From: Bacillota bacterium | GTDB lineage: Bacteria > Bacillota > Clostridia > Lachnospirales > Lachnospiraceae | Direction: 5' to 3' | Assembly (NCBI GenBank): GCA_023413555.1 | Contig: JAEZPG010000012.1 | Coordinates: 1 to 62,029, forward strand | Length of the DNA stretch: 62,029 nucleotides | Shown here: piece by piece, positions 43,719 to 53,228 of the stretch | How positions within the stretch are numbered: the stretch's first letter is position 1 | How the letters are laid out: every line of letters begins with the position of its first letter | Translations under genes and position numbers: made by a program | The notes under the pieces: model-generated | Told to the model about the DNA's origin: nothing | The model's database searches: none | The model's input: only the letters and a program-made list of their open reading frames with translations

Positions 43719-45109
43719 TGCTTAAGTATACGCCAAAAGAAGTAGTAGAACGAGAGGCTCTAGTCATCAATCCATGTAAGACCTGCCAACCAGTAGGAGC
43801 CTTGTATGCAGCTCTAGGTGTGCATGGATGTCTTCCTCACAGTCATGGTTCCCAAGGCTGTGTAGCCTTTCATAGAATGTATTTAACCAGACACTTTAAA
43901 GATCCGATTCAAGCATCTTCTAGCTCCTTTACCGAAGGTGCCTCCGTATTCGGTGGTGGGTCTAATTTAAAGACTGCAGTAAAAAATATCTTTGACCTTT
44001 ATCATCCGGATATCATTGCAGTACATACCACCTGTCTGTCAGAAACCATAGGGGATGACTTAAATGCCTTACTAATTGATATAAAGCCTACTGTGCCAGA
44101 AGGCAAATACGTGGTGCATGCCAATACTCCAAGCTATTGTGGTTCTCATATTACGGGCTTTACCAACATGGTAAACGGATTTATGAAGTATCTTAGCAAA
44201 TCTACCTCTACCTCCAATGGAAAGCTGGCACTCTTTCCAGGATGGTTAAATCCAGGGGATTATCGAGAATTAAAGAATATAATGAAGGAAATGAAGGTAC
44301 CATTTATTATGCTCCCAGATACAGATGGTACTGTTGACACCCCAACGACTGGGGAGTATGTGATGTATGAAAAAGGTGGAACTACCATTGATGAAATAAA
44401 GTCTTTGGGAGATTGTAAGGCAGCTCTTGGTCTTGGCGTAACGGTATCTTCTCCCAACGTGGAATTTATTCGAAAGCAAAGCAAGGTCAAAGGAAGCACC
44501 ATTGCCTATCCAATTGGAATTGAGGCAACCGATGCTTTTGTATTAAAATTGCAGGAGTTCTGTGCAGAAGAGGTACCAACAAGTCTGGAAACCCAGAGGG
44601 GCTACTTGATTGATATGATGATTGATACTCATCAATATACCTATGGAAAGAAGGTTGCGATTTATGGAGATCCGGATTTTGTCATTGGTATGATGAACCT
44701 TTCTTTGGAGCTTGGCATGATTCCAAAATACTGTATCACGGGAACCTCAAGCATAACCTTTGAAGAGGAGGGGAAAGCCCTTTTATCTAAATACGGTGTC
44801 AGTGAAGAGTGTAAGGTGCAAGCTGCCAGTCAGCTCAATACCACAACGGATCTCTTTTTACTTCATCAGTGGATTAAGAATTCACCGGTGGATTTACTCA
44901 TTGGTGGTACCCATGGTAAGCATATTGCAAGAGCAGAGGATATCCCTTTAGTAAGAGCCGGATTTGATATCATTGACCGCTATTGTCACTCTTATTTCCC
45001 AATTGTGGGCTATGTTGGTGCCATGAGAATGGTAGAGAAGATTACCAATGCTTTGATGGACTATGAAGATAGTCATTGTGAGGAAAAAGATGTTGAGATG
45101 GTAATGTAA
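43718..45109 (+). CDS. nifK: Nitrogenase MoFe protein beta chain NifK
   Basis: 463 residues, short form without the N-terminal extension found in Azotobacter. P-cluster ligands in NPCKTCQP, HGSQGCVAF and TTCLSETIGDD. Forms the alpha2-beta2 MoFe protein with NifD. Followed by a terminator at 45249-45290, so the catalytic genes can be expressed at a higher level than nifE onwards. Confidence 0.97.
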   Translation: MLKYTPKEVVEREALVINPCKTCQPVGALYAALGVHGCLPHSHGSQGCVAFHRMYLTRHFKDPIQASSSSFTEGASVFGGGSNLKTAVKNIFDLYHPDIIAVHTTCLSETIGDDLNALLIDIKPTVPEGKYVVHANTPSYCGSHITGFTNMVNGFMKYLSKSTSTSNGKLALFPGWLNPGDYRELKNIMKEMKVPFIMLPDTDGTVDTPTTGEYVMYEKGGTTIDEIKSLGDCKAALGLGVTVSSPNVEFIRKQSKVKGSTIAYPIGIEATDAFVLKLQEFCAEEVPTSLETQRGYLIDMMIDTHQYTYGKKVAIYGDPDFVIGMMNLSLELGMIPKYCITGTSSITFEEEGKALLSKYGVSEECKVQAASQLNTTTDLFLLHQWIKNSPVDLLIGGTHGKHIARAEDIPLVRAGFDIIDRYCHSYFPIVGYVGAMRMVEKITNALMDYEDSHCEEKDVEMVM

Positions 45110-45248
45110 TGGAACCAGCCCCTATGATAGGTTGCCGCTTGCTACATCATAAAAAATGTATATAAGTGTCATAGAAAGAAACAATAGGTTTTACTGCGAA
45201 AAAGTATTGACGAAGAGAATAATTAGGGATATTATTACTTAAATTCAT

Positions 45249-45290
45249 AGCGGGGGTAAAGACGACACCGTCTTTTTACCCTCGCTTTCT
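45249..45290 (+). terminator. Terminator or attenuator between nifK and nifE
   Basis: A long near-perfect hairpin: AGCG...GGTAAAGACG (45249-45264) pairs with CGTCTTTTTACC...CGCT (45269-45286) around ACAC, followed by TTTCTGTATTTGT. It lies 48 bases before the nifE start and no clear new promoter follows, so read-through is likely needed. Confidence 0.8.
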
Positions 45291-45333
45291 GTATTTGTAC
45301 GGGGTTTAAGTGATAGAGACAGGGGGGAATGAA

Positions 45334-46698
45334 ATGGATAACATACATGAACATAATGTCTTAGAGGAAAGAAAGCAATTTATATTATTCAAAAAGGATT
45401 CAGGATGTAGTGGAGATGGTATCAAATGTGATTTAGCGTCCGTATCTGGTGCGGTTAGCCAACGAGCATGTGTGTATTGTGGGGCAAGGGTTGTTTTAAA
45501 TCCCATAACAGATGCCTATCATATTGTTCATGGCCCCATTGGTTGTTCTAGCTACACTTGGGATATCAGAGGTAGTTTGACAAGTGACAGCAATCTTTAC
45601 CGAAATAGCTTTTGTACCGACCTTAGAGAGACGGATATTATCTTTGGAGGAGAGAAGAAGCTCACTGCAGCCATCGAAGAATTAGTCAAAGAGCAGGATG
45701 CCAAATTAATCTTTGTATATGCCACCTGCATCGTAGGTGTCATAGGAGATGATATTGATGCAGTTTGTAGAAACATGTCTAGTAAATATGAGATTCAAGT
45801 TATCCCAGTAAAATCGCCGGGTTTTTCTGGAAATAAGTCTACAGGATATAAGGTGGCCTGTAATGCAATTATGCAACTGATTACACCCTATAAAACCACG
45901 GAGAAGAAAGAGGGAGTTAATATTCTAGGGGACTTTAATCTGGCGGGAGAAATGTGGATTATCAAAAACTATTTACATAAGATCGGGATTAGAGTAGTAT
46001 CCACTTTTACTGGGGATGCCAATTATAAGAATATGGTAGAAGCGCCGAAAGCAACCCTGAACATTGTACAGTGTGCTGGCTCTTCGGTGTACCTAGCCAA
46101 CCGTATGGAGGAGGAATTTCAGATTCCCTACATAAAGGTAAGCTTCTTTGGGGTAGAGGACACCTCTAGTTCTTTGGTTAGAATTGCAGAAGCACTAAAA
46201 AATGAAGAAGCAAAGAAGAAGGCTATTGCCTTTTGTACGAAAGAAGCAGAAAAATTAGAGAGTTTCCTCCATCCATACCGTAAAAATCTTCAAGGGAAAA
46301 AGGTCGCTATCTATGTGGGAGGCGGGTTTAAAGCGATTTCTTTAATTCGACAATTTAACTTTATGGGAATGAAAACGGTGATGGTGGGCACCCAAACTGG
46401 GAAAAAAGAGGATTATGAAGTCATAGAGCAGTTAGCGGATTCTGATACGGTAATCTTAGATGATGCAAATCCTGCAGAGCTTGAGACCTTTATGAGACAA
46501 AAATCTGCAGATATCTTAGTTGGTGGTGTGAAGGAACGGCCCTTAGCCTATAAGTTAGGAGTAGCATTTTGTGATCATAACCATGAGAGAAAACATGCAT
46601 TGGCAGGTTTTGAAGGTGTATATAACTTTACCAGAGAGATCAATGAGAGTATCAATCATCCAGTTTGGCAGTATATCAGAGAGGAGGAGGTTTTATGA
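45334..46698 (+). CDS. nifE: FeMo-cofactor scaffold protein NifE
   Basis: 454 residues from the ATG at 45334 six bases after GGGGGG. NifD-like fold with QRACVYCGARVVLNPI, HGPIGCSSYTWD, TCIVGVIGDD and LNIVQCAGSS. The cofactor His of NifD is absent (LAGFEGVYNFTRE). With NifN it forms the scaffold on which NifB-cofactor is converted to FeMo-cofactor. Confidence 0.95.
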   Translation: MDNIHEHNVLEERKQFILFKKDSGCSGDGIKCDLASVSGAVSQRACVYCGARVVLNPITDAYHIVHGPIGCSSYTWDIRGSLTSDSNLYRNSFCTDLRETDIIFGGEKKLTAAIEELVKEQDAKLIFVYATCIVGVIGDDIDAVCRNMSSKYEIQVIPVKSPGFSGNKSTGYKVACNAIMQLITPYKTTEKKEGVNILGDFNLAGEMWIIKNYLHKIGIRVVSTFTGDANYKNMVEAPKATLNIVQCAGSSVYLANRMEEEFQIPYIKVSFFGVEDTSSSLVRIAEALKNEEAKKKAIAFCTKEAEKLESFLHPYRKNLQGKKVAIYVGGGFKAISLIRQFNFMGMKTVMVGTQTGKKEDYEVIEQLADSDTVILDDANPAELETFMRQKSADILVGGVKERPLAYKLGVAFCDHNHERKHALAGFEGVYNFTREINESINHPVWQYIREEEVL

Positions 46699-49313
46699 AG
46701 ACAGAAGTAAAGCCCTTAGTCAACTTAAATGTGAATCCTTGTAAAATGTGTATGCCAATGGGAGCTATGACTGCTTTTTATGGGATTAATCACTGTGTAT
46801 CCATTCTACATGGCTCCCAAGGTTGTAGTACCTATATTAGACGTCATATGGCTACTCATTATAATGAGCCTGTGGATATTGCCTCTTCCTCTCTAACAGA
46901 GGAAGGTACGGTATATGGAGGAGAAGAAAACCTAAAAAAGGGCCTAAATAACCTGATTGAACTTTACCATCCGCAGGTTGTAGGAGTTGCAACCACTTGT
47001 CTGGCAGAGACCATTGGAGAAGATATCGAACGAATTATTGAGAACTATTATAACGAGAATCCGGATAAACGGAGTGTGGTGATTATCCCCACTCACTCGG
47101 CAGGTTATGGGGGGACACAGTTTGAGGGATACTTTAGTGCACTTACTTCTATCGTCTCCAATGTTGAGATGGATAGTACTCCTAATTCTAAGGTGAACAT
47201 CATTACCTCCTATATGAGTCCAGCTGATATAAGAAGCGTAAAGGAAATCTGTGGAGCATTTGAGTTAGATGCAATTTTTTTACCAGATTTGTCAGAAAAC
47301 CTAGATGGTGGCTATAAAGCCCAGTATAGCAGGTTACCAGAAGGTGGTACCAATCTAGCTGACATTAAGAAGATGGCAGGTGCCAGAGCAACCATTGAGA
47401 TTAGCAATGTTGAGTGGAGTCAGTCATCTGGAAAGCTACTATTCGAACGATATGGAGTGCCTTACACGAGAATTGATCTGCCAGTGGGGTTAAAAGGCAA
47501 TGATAACTTACTAAAAACATTAAGTGAGATTAGTTTAAAGCCAATTCCAATGAAATATAAGGTGCAGAGAGGTCGTTACCTAGATGCTATGATAGATAGC
47601 CATAAGCACAATGCTCCTGCAAGAGCAGTAATATTTGGAGAACCAGACTTTATCTTGTCGGTGTTACAGCTTTGTAAGGAAAATGGGATTATGCCTATGG
47701 TAATTGCAACGGGTACCGTGTTTCCAAGACTTAAAGCCATGGTGGAAAACGAAGTAGAGGAGATTGGCAGAAGATACTTTATCGACGAATTTTTTATCCA
47801 GGATGATGTAGATTTTAAGGACATTGAAACAGCAGCGTTAAAGTATGATTGTAATCTTATGATTGGTAACTCAGATGGTAGACGTATGGAAGAAAGTCTA
47901 AGGATTCCTCTCATTAGAAGAAGCTTTCCTATTCATGACCGTGTCGGTGGTCAAAGACTTAGAATGGTTGGTTATGAAGGTTCCTTAACTTTACTAGATG
48001 ACATCACCAATGCTTTACTTGCAAGAAAAGAAGAGACCTTTCGAGAAGTCTTATTTCATACTTACTATACCAAGGAGAAGGGGGAGGAAGAGGCGCAAAG
48101 TGTAAAACCTGCTTCTATACTAGAAAAGACAGCGACTCATCCTTGCTATAACTGTGCTGGTCATCAGTACGCAAGAATGCATCTTCCCGTAGCGCCAAGA
48201 TGTAATGTGCAGTGCAACTATTGTGTGCGTAAGTTTGATTGCCCTAACGAAAGCAGACCGGGTGTTACCACCAAGGTATTAACTCCAGAAGAGGCATTCG
48301 AGAAATATAAACTAGTCAAAGAGAAGATGCCTAATCTCACAGTAGTAGGGTTTGCTGGGCCAGGGGATGCTCTGGCTAATTTTGAAGAGACAAAAAGCAC
48401 CATGGAATTAATACGGGAATATGATAAAGAGGTAACGTTCTGCTTATCCACCAATGGTTTATTACTTCCTACCTACGCAAAAGAGTTAGTAGAGCTAGGC
48501 GTATCCCATGTTACTGTGACGGTCAATGCCATAGATCCTAAGATTGGTGCAAAGATATACAAATATGTGAATTTCATGGGAGTAAAATATATTGGTGAGA
48601 GTGCAGCAGCCATCTTACTTACCAATCAACTCAGTGGGTTAGCGTATCTTGTTTCCAAAGGGATTATATGCAAAGTAAACATTGTCACCTTAAAGGGGAT
48701 AAACGATGCTCACATTCCTGCTATCGTGAATAAGATGAAGGAGCTTGGAGTCTATATTACCAATATTATGCCAATGCTTCCAGTGGAGGGAAGTGTCTTT
48801 GAGCATATGAAGACGCTAACCAACAAGGAAATTGAGACCTTAAGGAAAGACTGTGGTCTCATTATGAAGCAGATGACACACTGTAAACAGTGTCGAGCAG
48901 ACGCCATAGGAACTCTAGAGAATGACTTAAGTCTAGACTACCGTGGTTATCAACCGAAGGCGTTGGAAAAGAAGGTTGGGAGATATCTCTTTGCTGTGGC
49001 TAGTAAAAGTGGTATGTTCATCGATCAACACTTTGGCCAGGTGAAGGAGTTCTACATTTATGAGTATAAAGATGATACGGCAAGCTACATTGAAAAACGT
49101 AAGGTGAAACAGTATTGTGAGGGTAGTGAGTATTGTGAAGAAAAAGAAGATAAGATAAAAGCCATCATAGCAACCGTAGCGGATTGTAAAGGAGTGATTG
49201 CGATGCGCATCGGAGACTCACCAAGAAGACAGCTAGAGGGAAAAAATATTGCGGTGGTAGTTACCTATGACCGCATTGAGGATGCCGTATTAAAGGCGGG
49301 AAGAGATATGTAA
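46695..49313 (+). CDS. nifN-B: NifN-NifB fusion with C-terminal NifX-like domain
   Basis: 872 residues from the ATG at 46695 after GGAGGAGG, overlapping nifE by four bases. Residues 1-440 are NifN (NVNPCKMCMPMGA, HGSQGCSTYIRRH, TTCLAETIGED). Residues about 475-750 are NifB radical SAM, with C503-x3-C507-x2-C510 binding the SAM cluster and later Cys in HCKQCRADAIG. Residues about 760-872 are a NifX/NafY-like cofactor-binding domain (SGMFIDQHFGQVKEFYIYE). The fusion is known from C. pasteurianum and couples NifB-cofactor synthesis to its scaffold. Confidence 0.96.
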   Translation: MKTEVKPLVNLNVNPCKMCMPMGAMTAFYGINHCVSILHGSQGCSTYIRRHMATHYNEPVDIASSSLTEEGTVYGGEENLKKGLNNLIELYHPQVVGVATTCLAETIGEDIERIIENYYNENPDKRSVVIIPTHSAGYGGTQFEGYFSALTSIVSNVEMDSTPNSKVNIITSYMSPADIRSVKEICGAFELDAIFLPDLSENLDGGYKAQYSRLPEGGTNLADIKKMAGARATIEISNVEWSQSSGKLLFERYGVPYTRIDLPVGLKGNDNLLKTLSEISLKPIPMKYKVQRGRYLDAMIDSHKHNAPARAVIFGEPDFILSVLQLCKENGIMPMVIATGTVFPRLKAMVENEVEEIGRRYFIDEFFIQDDVDFKDIETAALKYDCNLMIGNSDGRRMEESLRIPLIRRSFPIHDRVGGQRLRMVGYEGSLTLLDDITNALLARKEETFREVLFHTYYTKEKGEEEAQSVKPASILEKTATHPCYNCAGHQYARMHLPVAPRCNVQCNYCVRKFDCPNESRPGVTTKVLTPEEAFEKYKLVKEKMPNLTVVGFAGPGDALANFEETKSTMELIREYDKEVTFCLSTNGLLLPTYAKELVELGVSHVTVTVNAIDPKIGAKIYKYVNFMGVKYIGESAAAILLTNQLSGLAYLVSKGIICKVNIVTLKGINDAHIPAIVNKMKELGVYITNIMPMLPVEGSVFEHMKTLTNKEIETLRKDCGLIMKQMTHCKQCRADAIGTLENDLSLDYRGYQPKALEKKVGRYLFAVASKSGMFIDQHFGQVKEFYIYEYKDDTASYIEKRKVKQYCEGSEYCEEKEDKIKAIIATVADCKGVIAMRIGDSPRRQLEGKNIAVVVTYDRIEDAVLKAGRDM

Positions 49314-49338
49314 ATAATGAAAAAGGGAGAGGATTCAT

Positions 49339-49647
49339 ATGGTTCAACCAAAATATCATGTATTTATCTGCACAAGCTGTTCGATTACCGGACAACAAAG
49401 AGGATTTTGCTATAACAGTAAATCCGTGGATATTCTACGAAAGTTTATGGAGGAGATCAATGAGCGTGACCTATCCAGTGAGGTAGTGCTAAGTAATACT
49501 GGTTGCTTTGGAATCTGTGATAAGGGCCCTATCGCCGTTGTGTACCCAGAAGGGGTATGGTATGGTCACTTAAGCGTTGATGATGTGGAGCGCATCTGTG
49601 ACGAACACTTTGAGGGTGGTACCCCCGTGGCGGATTTAATGATCTAG
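49339..49647 (+). CDS. 2Fe-2S thioredoxin-like ferredoxin, nif-associated
   Basis: 102 residues, the same length as the C. pasteurianum 2Fe-2S ferredoxin, with Cys at the same numbers: 11, 14, 24, 56 and 60. That protein is known to interact with the MoFe protein. Located 25 bases after nifN-B, so a nitrogenase-specific redox partner is likely. Confidence 0.93.
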   Translation: MVQPKYHVFICTSCSITGQQRGFCYNSKSVDILRKFMEEINERDLSSEVVLSNTGCFGICDKGPIAVVYPEGVWYGHLSVDDVERICDEHFEGGTPVADLMI

Positions 49648-49698
49648 GGCTTTAGCATAGGCTGATTCTTATAAATCAAAAGACAGGTTGGTGATAGA

Positions 49699-50652
49699 TT
49701 GCAGATAATAGATGCTACGTTATGTATGTTAGAGAATAGTTCTCCTACACAAAAACAAGTGCGAGAATGGATTCGCTTGATGGAAGCATGTGGGATATAT
49801 GACTTTATGGTTTCAAAGAAAGTGTATCCAATGATTGAGGCCATTCCTGATTCTACTGGGGTGTTTTATATGGAAGTGGATTTTATGGATAATCGCAAGA
49901 GATACCCAAGGATTACTTATTTTATGCAATCTAAAAGAGTGCAAGAGAATACAATCACCATGATTCAGATGAATGATAATAGAGAAATTATGCACCTTCG
50001 TAAATTTGCTAGTGCAGAGGCAGTGGCGTTGATAGGTTTAGATGACTTTATGTGCTTTGATTTTTCCACCTCCTTAAAGGAAATCTTCTCTGTCTTTGAT
50101 AAAAAGAAAATCTATTTCTCGCCGGAGAATGGCAATGAATGTGCCACAGCAGAGGCAGTGATGTTTATGAAGGCCGGTGGGAAAAAAGTCATTACTGCCT
50201 TTGCGGGTATCGGGAAAAAAGCTGCCACAGAACAGGTGATGTTAGCATTACGACTAAATCACCGTTATAAGGTAAACCAAGATTTTTCAAGCTTACCACA
50301 ACTAAAACGTCTCTATGAAGAGATCACAGGGGTAAAGATTCCAGAGAAAATGCCTGTCATTGGGGATCACATCTTTATGGTGGAATCCGGTATTCACGTA
50401 GATGGAATTCGTAAAAAACCATCTAACTATGAAACCTATCCTCCAGAGTTGGTAGGGCAGACAAGAAAGATTGTGCTAGGGAAACAATCTGGGCTAAGCT
50501 CCATTCGCTATAAATTAGAAGAGATTGGCTATCAGGAACTAGAAGCTGAAGTATGTTACCGGATTCTAAAAGCGGTAAAGAAAGAATGTAGCTTAAAATG
50601 TAAGAGCTTAAGTGATGAGGAGTTAATAAGAATTATTGAGGGATGCTTATGA
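49699..50652 (+). CDS. nifV-omega: Homocitrate synthase omega subunit, NifV-omega
   Basis: 317 residues, TTG start. The N-terminal two thirds is a degenerate TIM-barrel half (QIIDATL, MVSKKVYPMIEAIPD, FAGIGKKAATEQVMLAL), and the C terminus holds the homocitrate-synthase tail (HIFMVESGIHVDG, YPPELVG, IVLGKQSG). C. pasteurianum has the same two-gene NifV. Pairs with the next gene to make homocitrate for FeMo-cofactor. Confidence 0.88.
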   Translation: MQIIDATLCMLENSSPTQKQVREWIRLMEACGIYDFMVSKKVYPMIEAIPDSTGVFYMEVDFMDNRKRYPRITYFMQSKRVQENTITMIQMNDNREIMHLRKFASAEAVALIGLDDFMCFDFSTSLKEIFSVFDKKKIYFSPENGNECATAEAVMFMKAGGKKVITAFAGIGKKAATEQVMLALRLNHRYKVNQDFSSLPQLKRLYEEITGVKIPEKMPVIGDHIFMVESGIHVDGIRKKPSNYETYPPELVGQTRKIVLGKQSGLSSIRYKLEEIGYQELEAEVCYRILKAVKKECSLKCKSLSDEELIRIIEGCL

Positions 50653-51458
50653 AGATAAATAAAAAGATTGTAGATACCACGTTGAGAGATGGTGAGCAAT
50701 GTCCAGGTATCGCATTTGCACCGGAGGAAAAGTTATATCTTGCGCTACTTTTAGATGATTTAGGGGTTTATGAGATAGAGGCGGCCTGTGTGGATGTACA
50801 TAACCATAATTTGATGTTTATAGATAAAATTATGGCGCAGAAAAAACAGGCAAAGATTTCCCTTTGGTGTCGTATGAGACAGGAAGATGTCACCGAAGCT
50901 TGTTTGATTCAACCAGATCTTATACACATAGGGGTTCCAGTATCCTATGTTCAGATTTATACCAAATTAAAAAAGAATAAGAGTTGGGTACAGCGAGAAA
51001 TTCAAAATTGTATCGAGATTGCCAATCATTATAACATTCCAGTTACCGTTGGGCTTGAGGATTCAGCGAGAGCAGACATTGGGTTTATTCTAACCTTAAT
51101 CAGGCAGCTATACCTGTTTGGCGTAAGGACTGTACGGGTAGCAGATACAGTAGGGACGTTAACTCCTGACCGAGGGGCTGAGATGGTAAGGTTAATCCAT
51201 GGAGCAATCAAAGAATTAGAGATTGAGATCCATGAACACAATGACCTAGGAATGGCTGTTGCCAATTCCATTGTAATGGCTAACGCAGGTGGGAACCTGA
51301 TTGATTGCACGTTATTAGGGATAGGAGAGCGCGTGGGAAATTGTAGTCTATACGACTTCATACATGCAACAGAGCGAATCTTTGGTTGTGGTATCGATAA
51401 GAAGAAGATACGAAAAGTGGAAGAGGAATTAATTAAAATCATGAGAAAGGCATGGTGA
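50649..51458 (+). CDS. nifV-alpha: Homocitrate synthase alpha subunit, NifV-alpha
   Basis: 269 residues from the ATG at 50649, six bases after GAGGG; overlaps the omega gene by four bases. HMGL-like barrel with VDTTLRDGEQCPG, HIGVPVS, VGLEDSARAD, VRVADTVGTLTP and EIHEHNDLGMAVANS, which carry the metal and substrate residues. Catalytic half of the split homocitrate synthase (acetyl-CoA plus 2-oxoglutarate). Confidence 0.9.
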   Translation: MKINKKIVDTTLRDGEQCPGIAFAPEEKLYLALLLDDLGVYEIEAACVDVHNHNLMFIDKIMAQKKQAKISLWCRMRQEDVTEACLIQPDLIHIGVPVSYVQIYTKLKKNKSWVQREIQNCIEIANHYNIPVTVGLEDSARADIGFILTLIRQLYLFGVRTVRVADTVGTLTPDRGAEMVRLIHGAIKELEIEIHEHNDLGMAVANSIVMANAGGNLIDCTLLGIGERVGNCSLYDFIHATERIFGCGIDKKKIRKVEEELIKIMRKAW

Positions 51459-51462
51459 GGAC

Positions 51463-51815
51463 TATGAGCTTATTGATGATATCAAGATTCCCTAGGAAAC
51501 TGTTACACTTCGTCCTCATATCGCAAAAAGGGTTAATACCATTTGTTCGTATATGAAAGAAAATAATTCTAGTATGTTACTTGGATATAGGATTGTTGGC
51601 GTACCGTATTATATCTCACTACTGAAGAGGAAGGGGTGTACGTCCTTAATTTTGATAAAGCCATCGGTTCCCATCCGGAATCAAGTTCCAAAAAGATGCT
51701 GCAACTGTTTTTAAATAAGGGTAGTTTCCGATGTCAGTCAATCCTTTGTTCCCCTGTTATGCCGTGGCTAGAAAACTATGTTACAGAACATAACATGAAG
51801 ATGTATTCTCACTAA
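51463..51815 (+). pseudogene. Broken gene of unknown family in the nif cluster
   Basis: Reading from 51463 gives ELIDDIKIP, an in-frame TAG, then ETVTLRPHIAKRVNTICSY and VGVPYYIS, then a frameshift near 51622 into TTEEEGVYVLNF, ending at the TAA at 51813-51815. One stop and one frameshift break an otherwise continuous protein of about 115 residues. The family is not recognised. It fills most of the gap between nifV-alpha and the next gene. Confidence 0.6.
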
Positions 51816-51872
51816 AGAAAGTGGCAGGTATGTGATTACCATTGTTTCTGAGGCAATGTAAGTTGAGAGGAG

Positions 51873-52784
51873 ATGGGTGTTATAAATAATGAAAAGATAA
51901 CCATTGGTGATAATACATTTATACCCAGATACTTACCGATGGATGCTAGATCTCGTGACAAAGAAACCATAGAGTATTATCCTTCCGGTGAAGTAAAATC
52001 TATCTACCTTGCATCCATTCATACGGTGATGTTACCATCGGGTAAGACAAATGCAGAGTATGTTACGTTTTATAAAGAGGGACAGATCCATCGTATCTTT
52101 CCTGTATATGGGAAGTTGAGTGGATATTGGTTCGAAGAAGATGAAAAGAGATTCTTACAGGAAAGTACCCATGTAATCGGGGAGTATTCTTATAGGGGGA
52201 TGTTTTCATGCATCTGTTGTTATCCCTCTGGTAAGGTAAAAAGCTTGACAATATGGCCAGGAGAATCTATTACCATCATGTATAACCAGAAAAAGGTGGC
52301 AGTGAAAAATGGAATATCATTTTATGAAGATGGGGCAGTAAAAGCCTTTGAACCTAATAATCCGATTTCTATCAAGCATGGTACAGGAATTTATCTTGCC
52401 TATGACCCTCTGGCCATTGGTATCTCAGGGGACTATACCTCCTTTTCCCTTTATCCGAATGGAGAGGTGCGTAGCCTCAAAACAGCATTAACAGGGATTT
52501 GTTATGTGAAAGAGAATGATAAAAAAGAGGGAGGCGGTCTAAACGAAATACAACATAGAGTACAGCCAGAGTTTGTTATGGGCCCCTATGATATGTCCGA
52601 ACAGATACTAATGTCTATGCTTATAGAGTTTACAGAGGATGAGTTGTGCATTACTGACAGTAACAAGCACATAGAGCGGGTATCTCTACGTCAGATTAAG
52701 GAAACCTATCTTGTTACGGAGAATATAGAATATATAACCTGTGGAGAGTGTAGTTCCTGTAGTAAATGTGCAAGGAAGAGATAA
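51873..52784 (+). CDS. Unknown protein with YPSG-type repeats and Cys-rich tail
   Basis: 303 residues. Five copies of a [FY]YxxGxVKS-like unit (YYPSGEVKSIYL, FYKEGQIHRIF, CYPSGKVKSLTI, FYEDGAVKAFEP, LYPNGEVRSLKT) resemble MORN/YwqK-type beta-hairpin repeats. The C terminus ends with CGECSSCSKCARKR, four Cys that could hold a metal or iron-sulfur centre. The ATG directly follows AGGAG, an unusually short gap. Family and function unknown; position inside the nif cluster suggests a role in nitrogenase assembly or sensing. Confidence 0.65.
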   Translation: MGVINNEKITIGDNTFIPRYLPMDARSRDKETIEYYPSGEVKSIYLASIHTVMLPSGKTNAEYVTFYKEGQIHRIFPVYGKLSGYWFEEDEKRFLQESTHVIGEYSYRGMFSCICCYPSGKVKSLTIWPGESITIMYNQKKVAVKNGISFYEDGAVKAFEPNNPISIKHGTGIYLAYDPLAIGISGDYTSFSLYPNGEVRSLKTALTGICYVKENDKKEGGGLNEIQHRVQPEFVMGPYDMSEQILMSMLIEFTEDELCITDSNKHIERVSLRQIKETYLVTENIEYITCGECSSCSKCARKR

Positions 52785-52802
52785 AGAAAGGGAGGGCTAG
52801 CT

Positions 52803-53216
52803 ATGGAAAAGGATAATACATTTACATGTAAGTTGATTCTGCCTAGTAAATATTATATTCAGCTGAATGATGAGGGGAAGAAATTATATGAAGAGAGTAG
52901 CTTGGGCATGCAGGTAGAATTGCCTATAGAGCTTACCAAAGGAATCACTTTAGCAGATTGTATCCCTGCATTTGTAGAATCGGCATATCTAGAGTTAAAT
53001 CCAAAGTATGCTTTAACGGAGGCTACCAAGGTAAAATGTGAGCTATACAAATTAGGAAAGACCGATGAGGTTTTTAATTTGCTAGTGTCCATTACGTATC
53101 CCAAAAGTGACAAAGTATGTTATGAGCTTTTAATCTTTCATCAGGTGGATTTATCACAGCGAACATTCACCTTTCAACTAATGGGTGACCAGACTATGTT
53201 TCATATGGATTACTAA
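52803..53216 (+). CDS. Hypothetical protein between repeat protein and chaperonin
   Basis: 137 residues, ATG after GGGAGG. Soluble, mixed alpha/beta, with no recognisable motif. It lies 18 bases after the repeat protein and 12 bases before the chaperonin start, so it is probably co-translated with both. It does not look like the Cpn10 co-chaperonin. No function assigned. Confidence 0.6.
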   Translation: MEKDNTFTCKLILPSKYYIQLNDEGKKLYEESSLGMQVELPIELTKGITLADCIPAFVESAYLELNPKYALTEATKVKCELYKLGKTDEVFNLLVSITYPKSDKVCYELLIFHQVDLSQRTFTFQLMGDQTMFHMDY

Positions 53217-53228
53217 GGAGGCTTGTTT

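Noticed and set aside
52803..53216. GroES (Cpn10) partner for the chaperonin
   Set aside because: The 137-residue protein is longer than Cpn10 and lacks its mobile-loop and barrel motifs.
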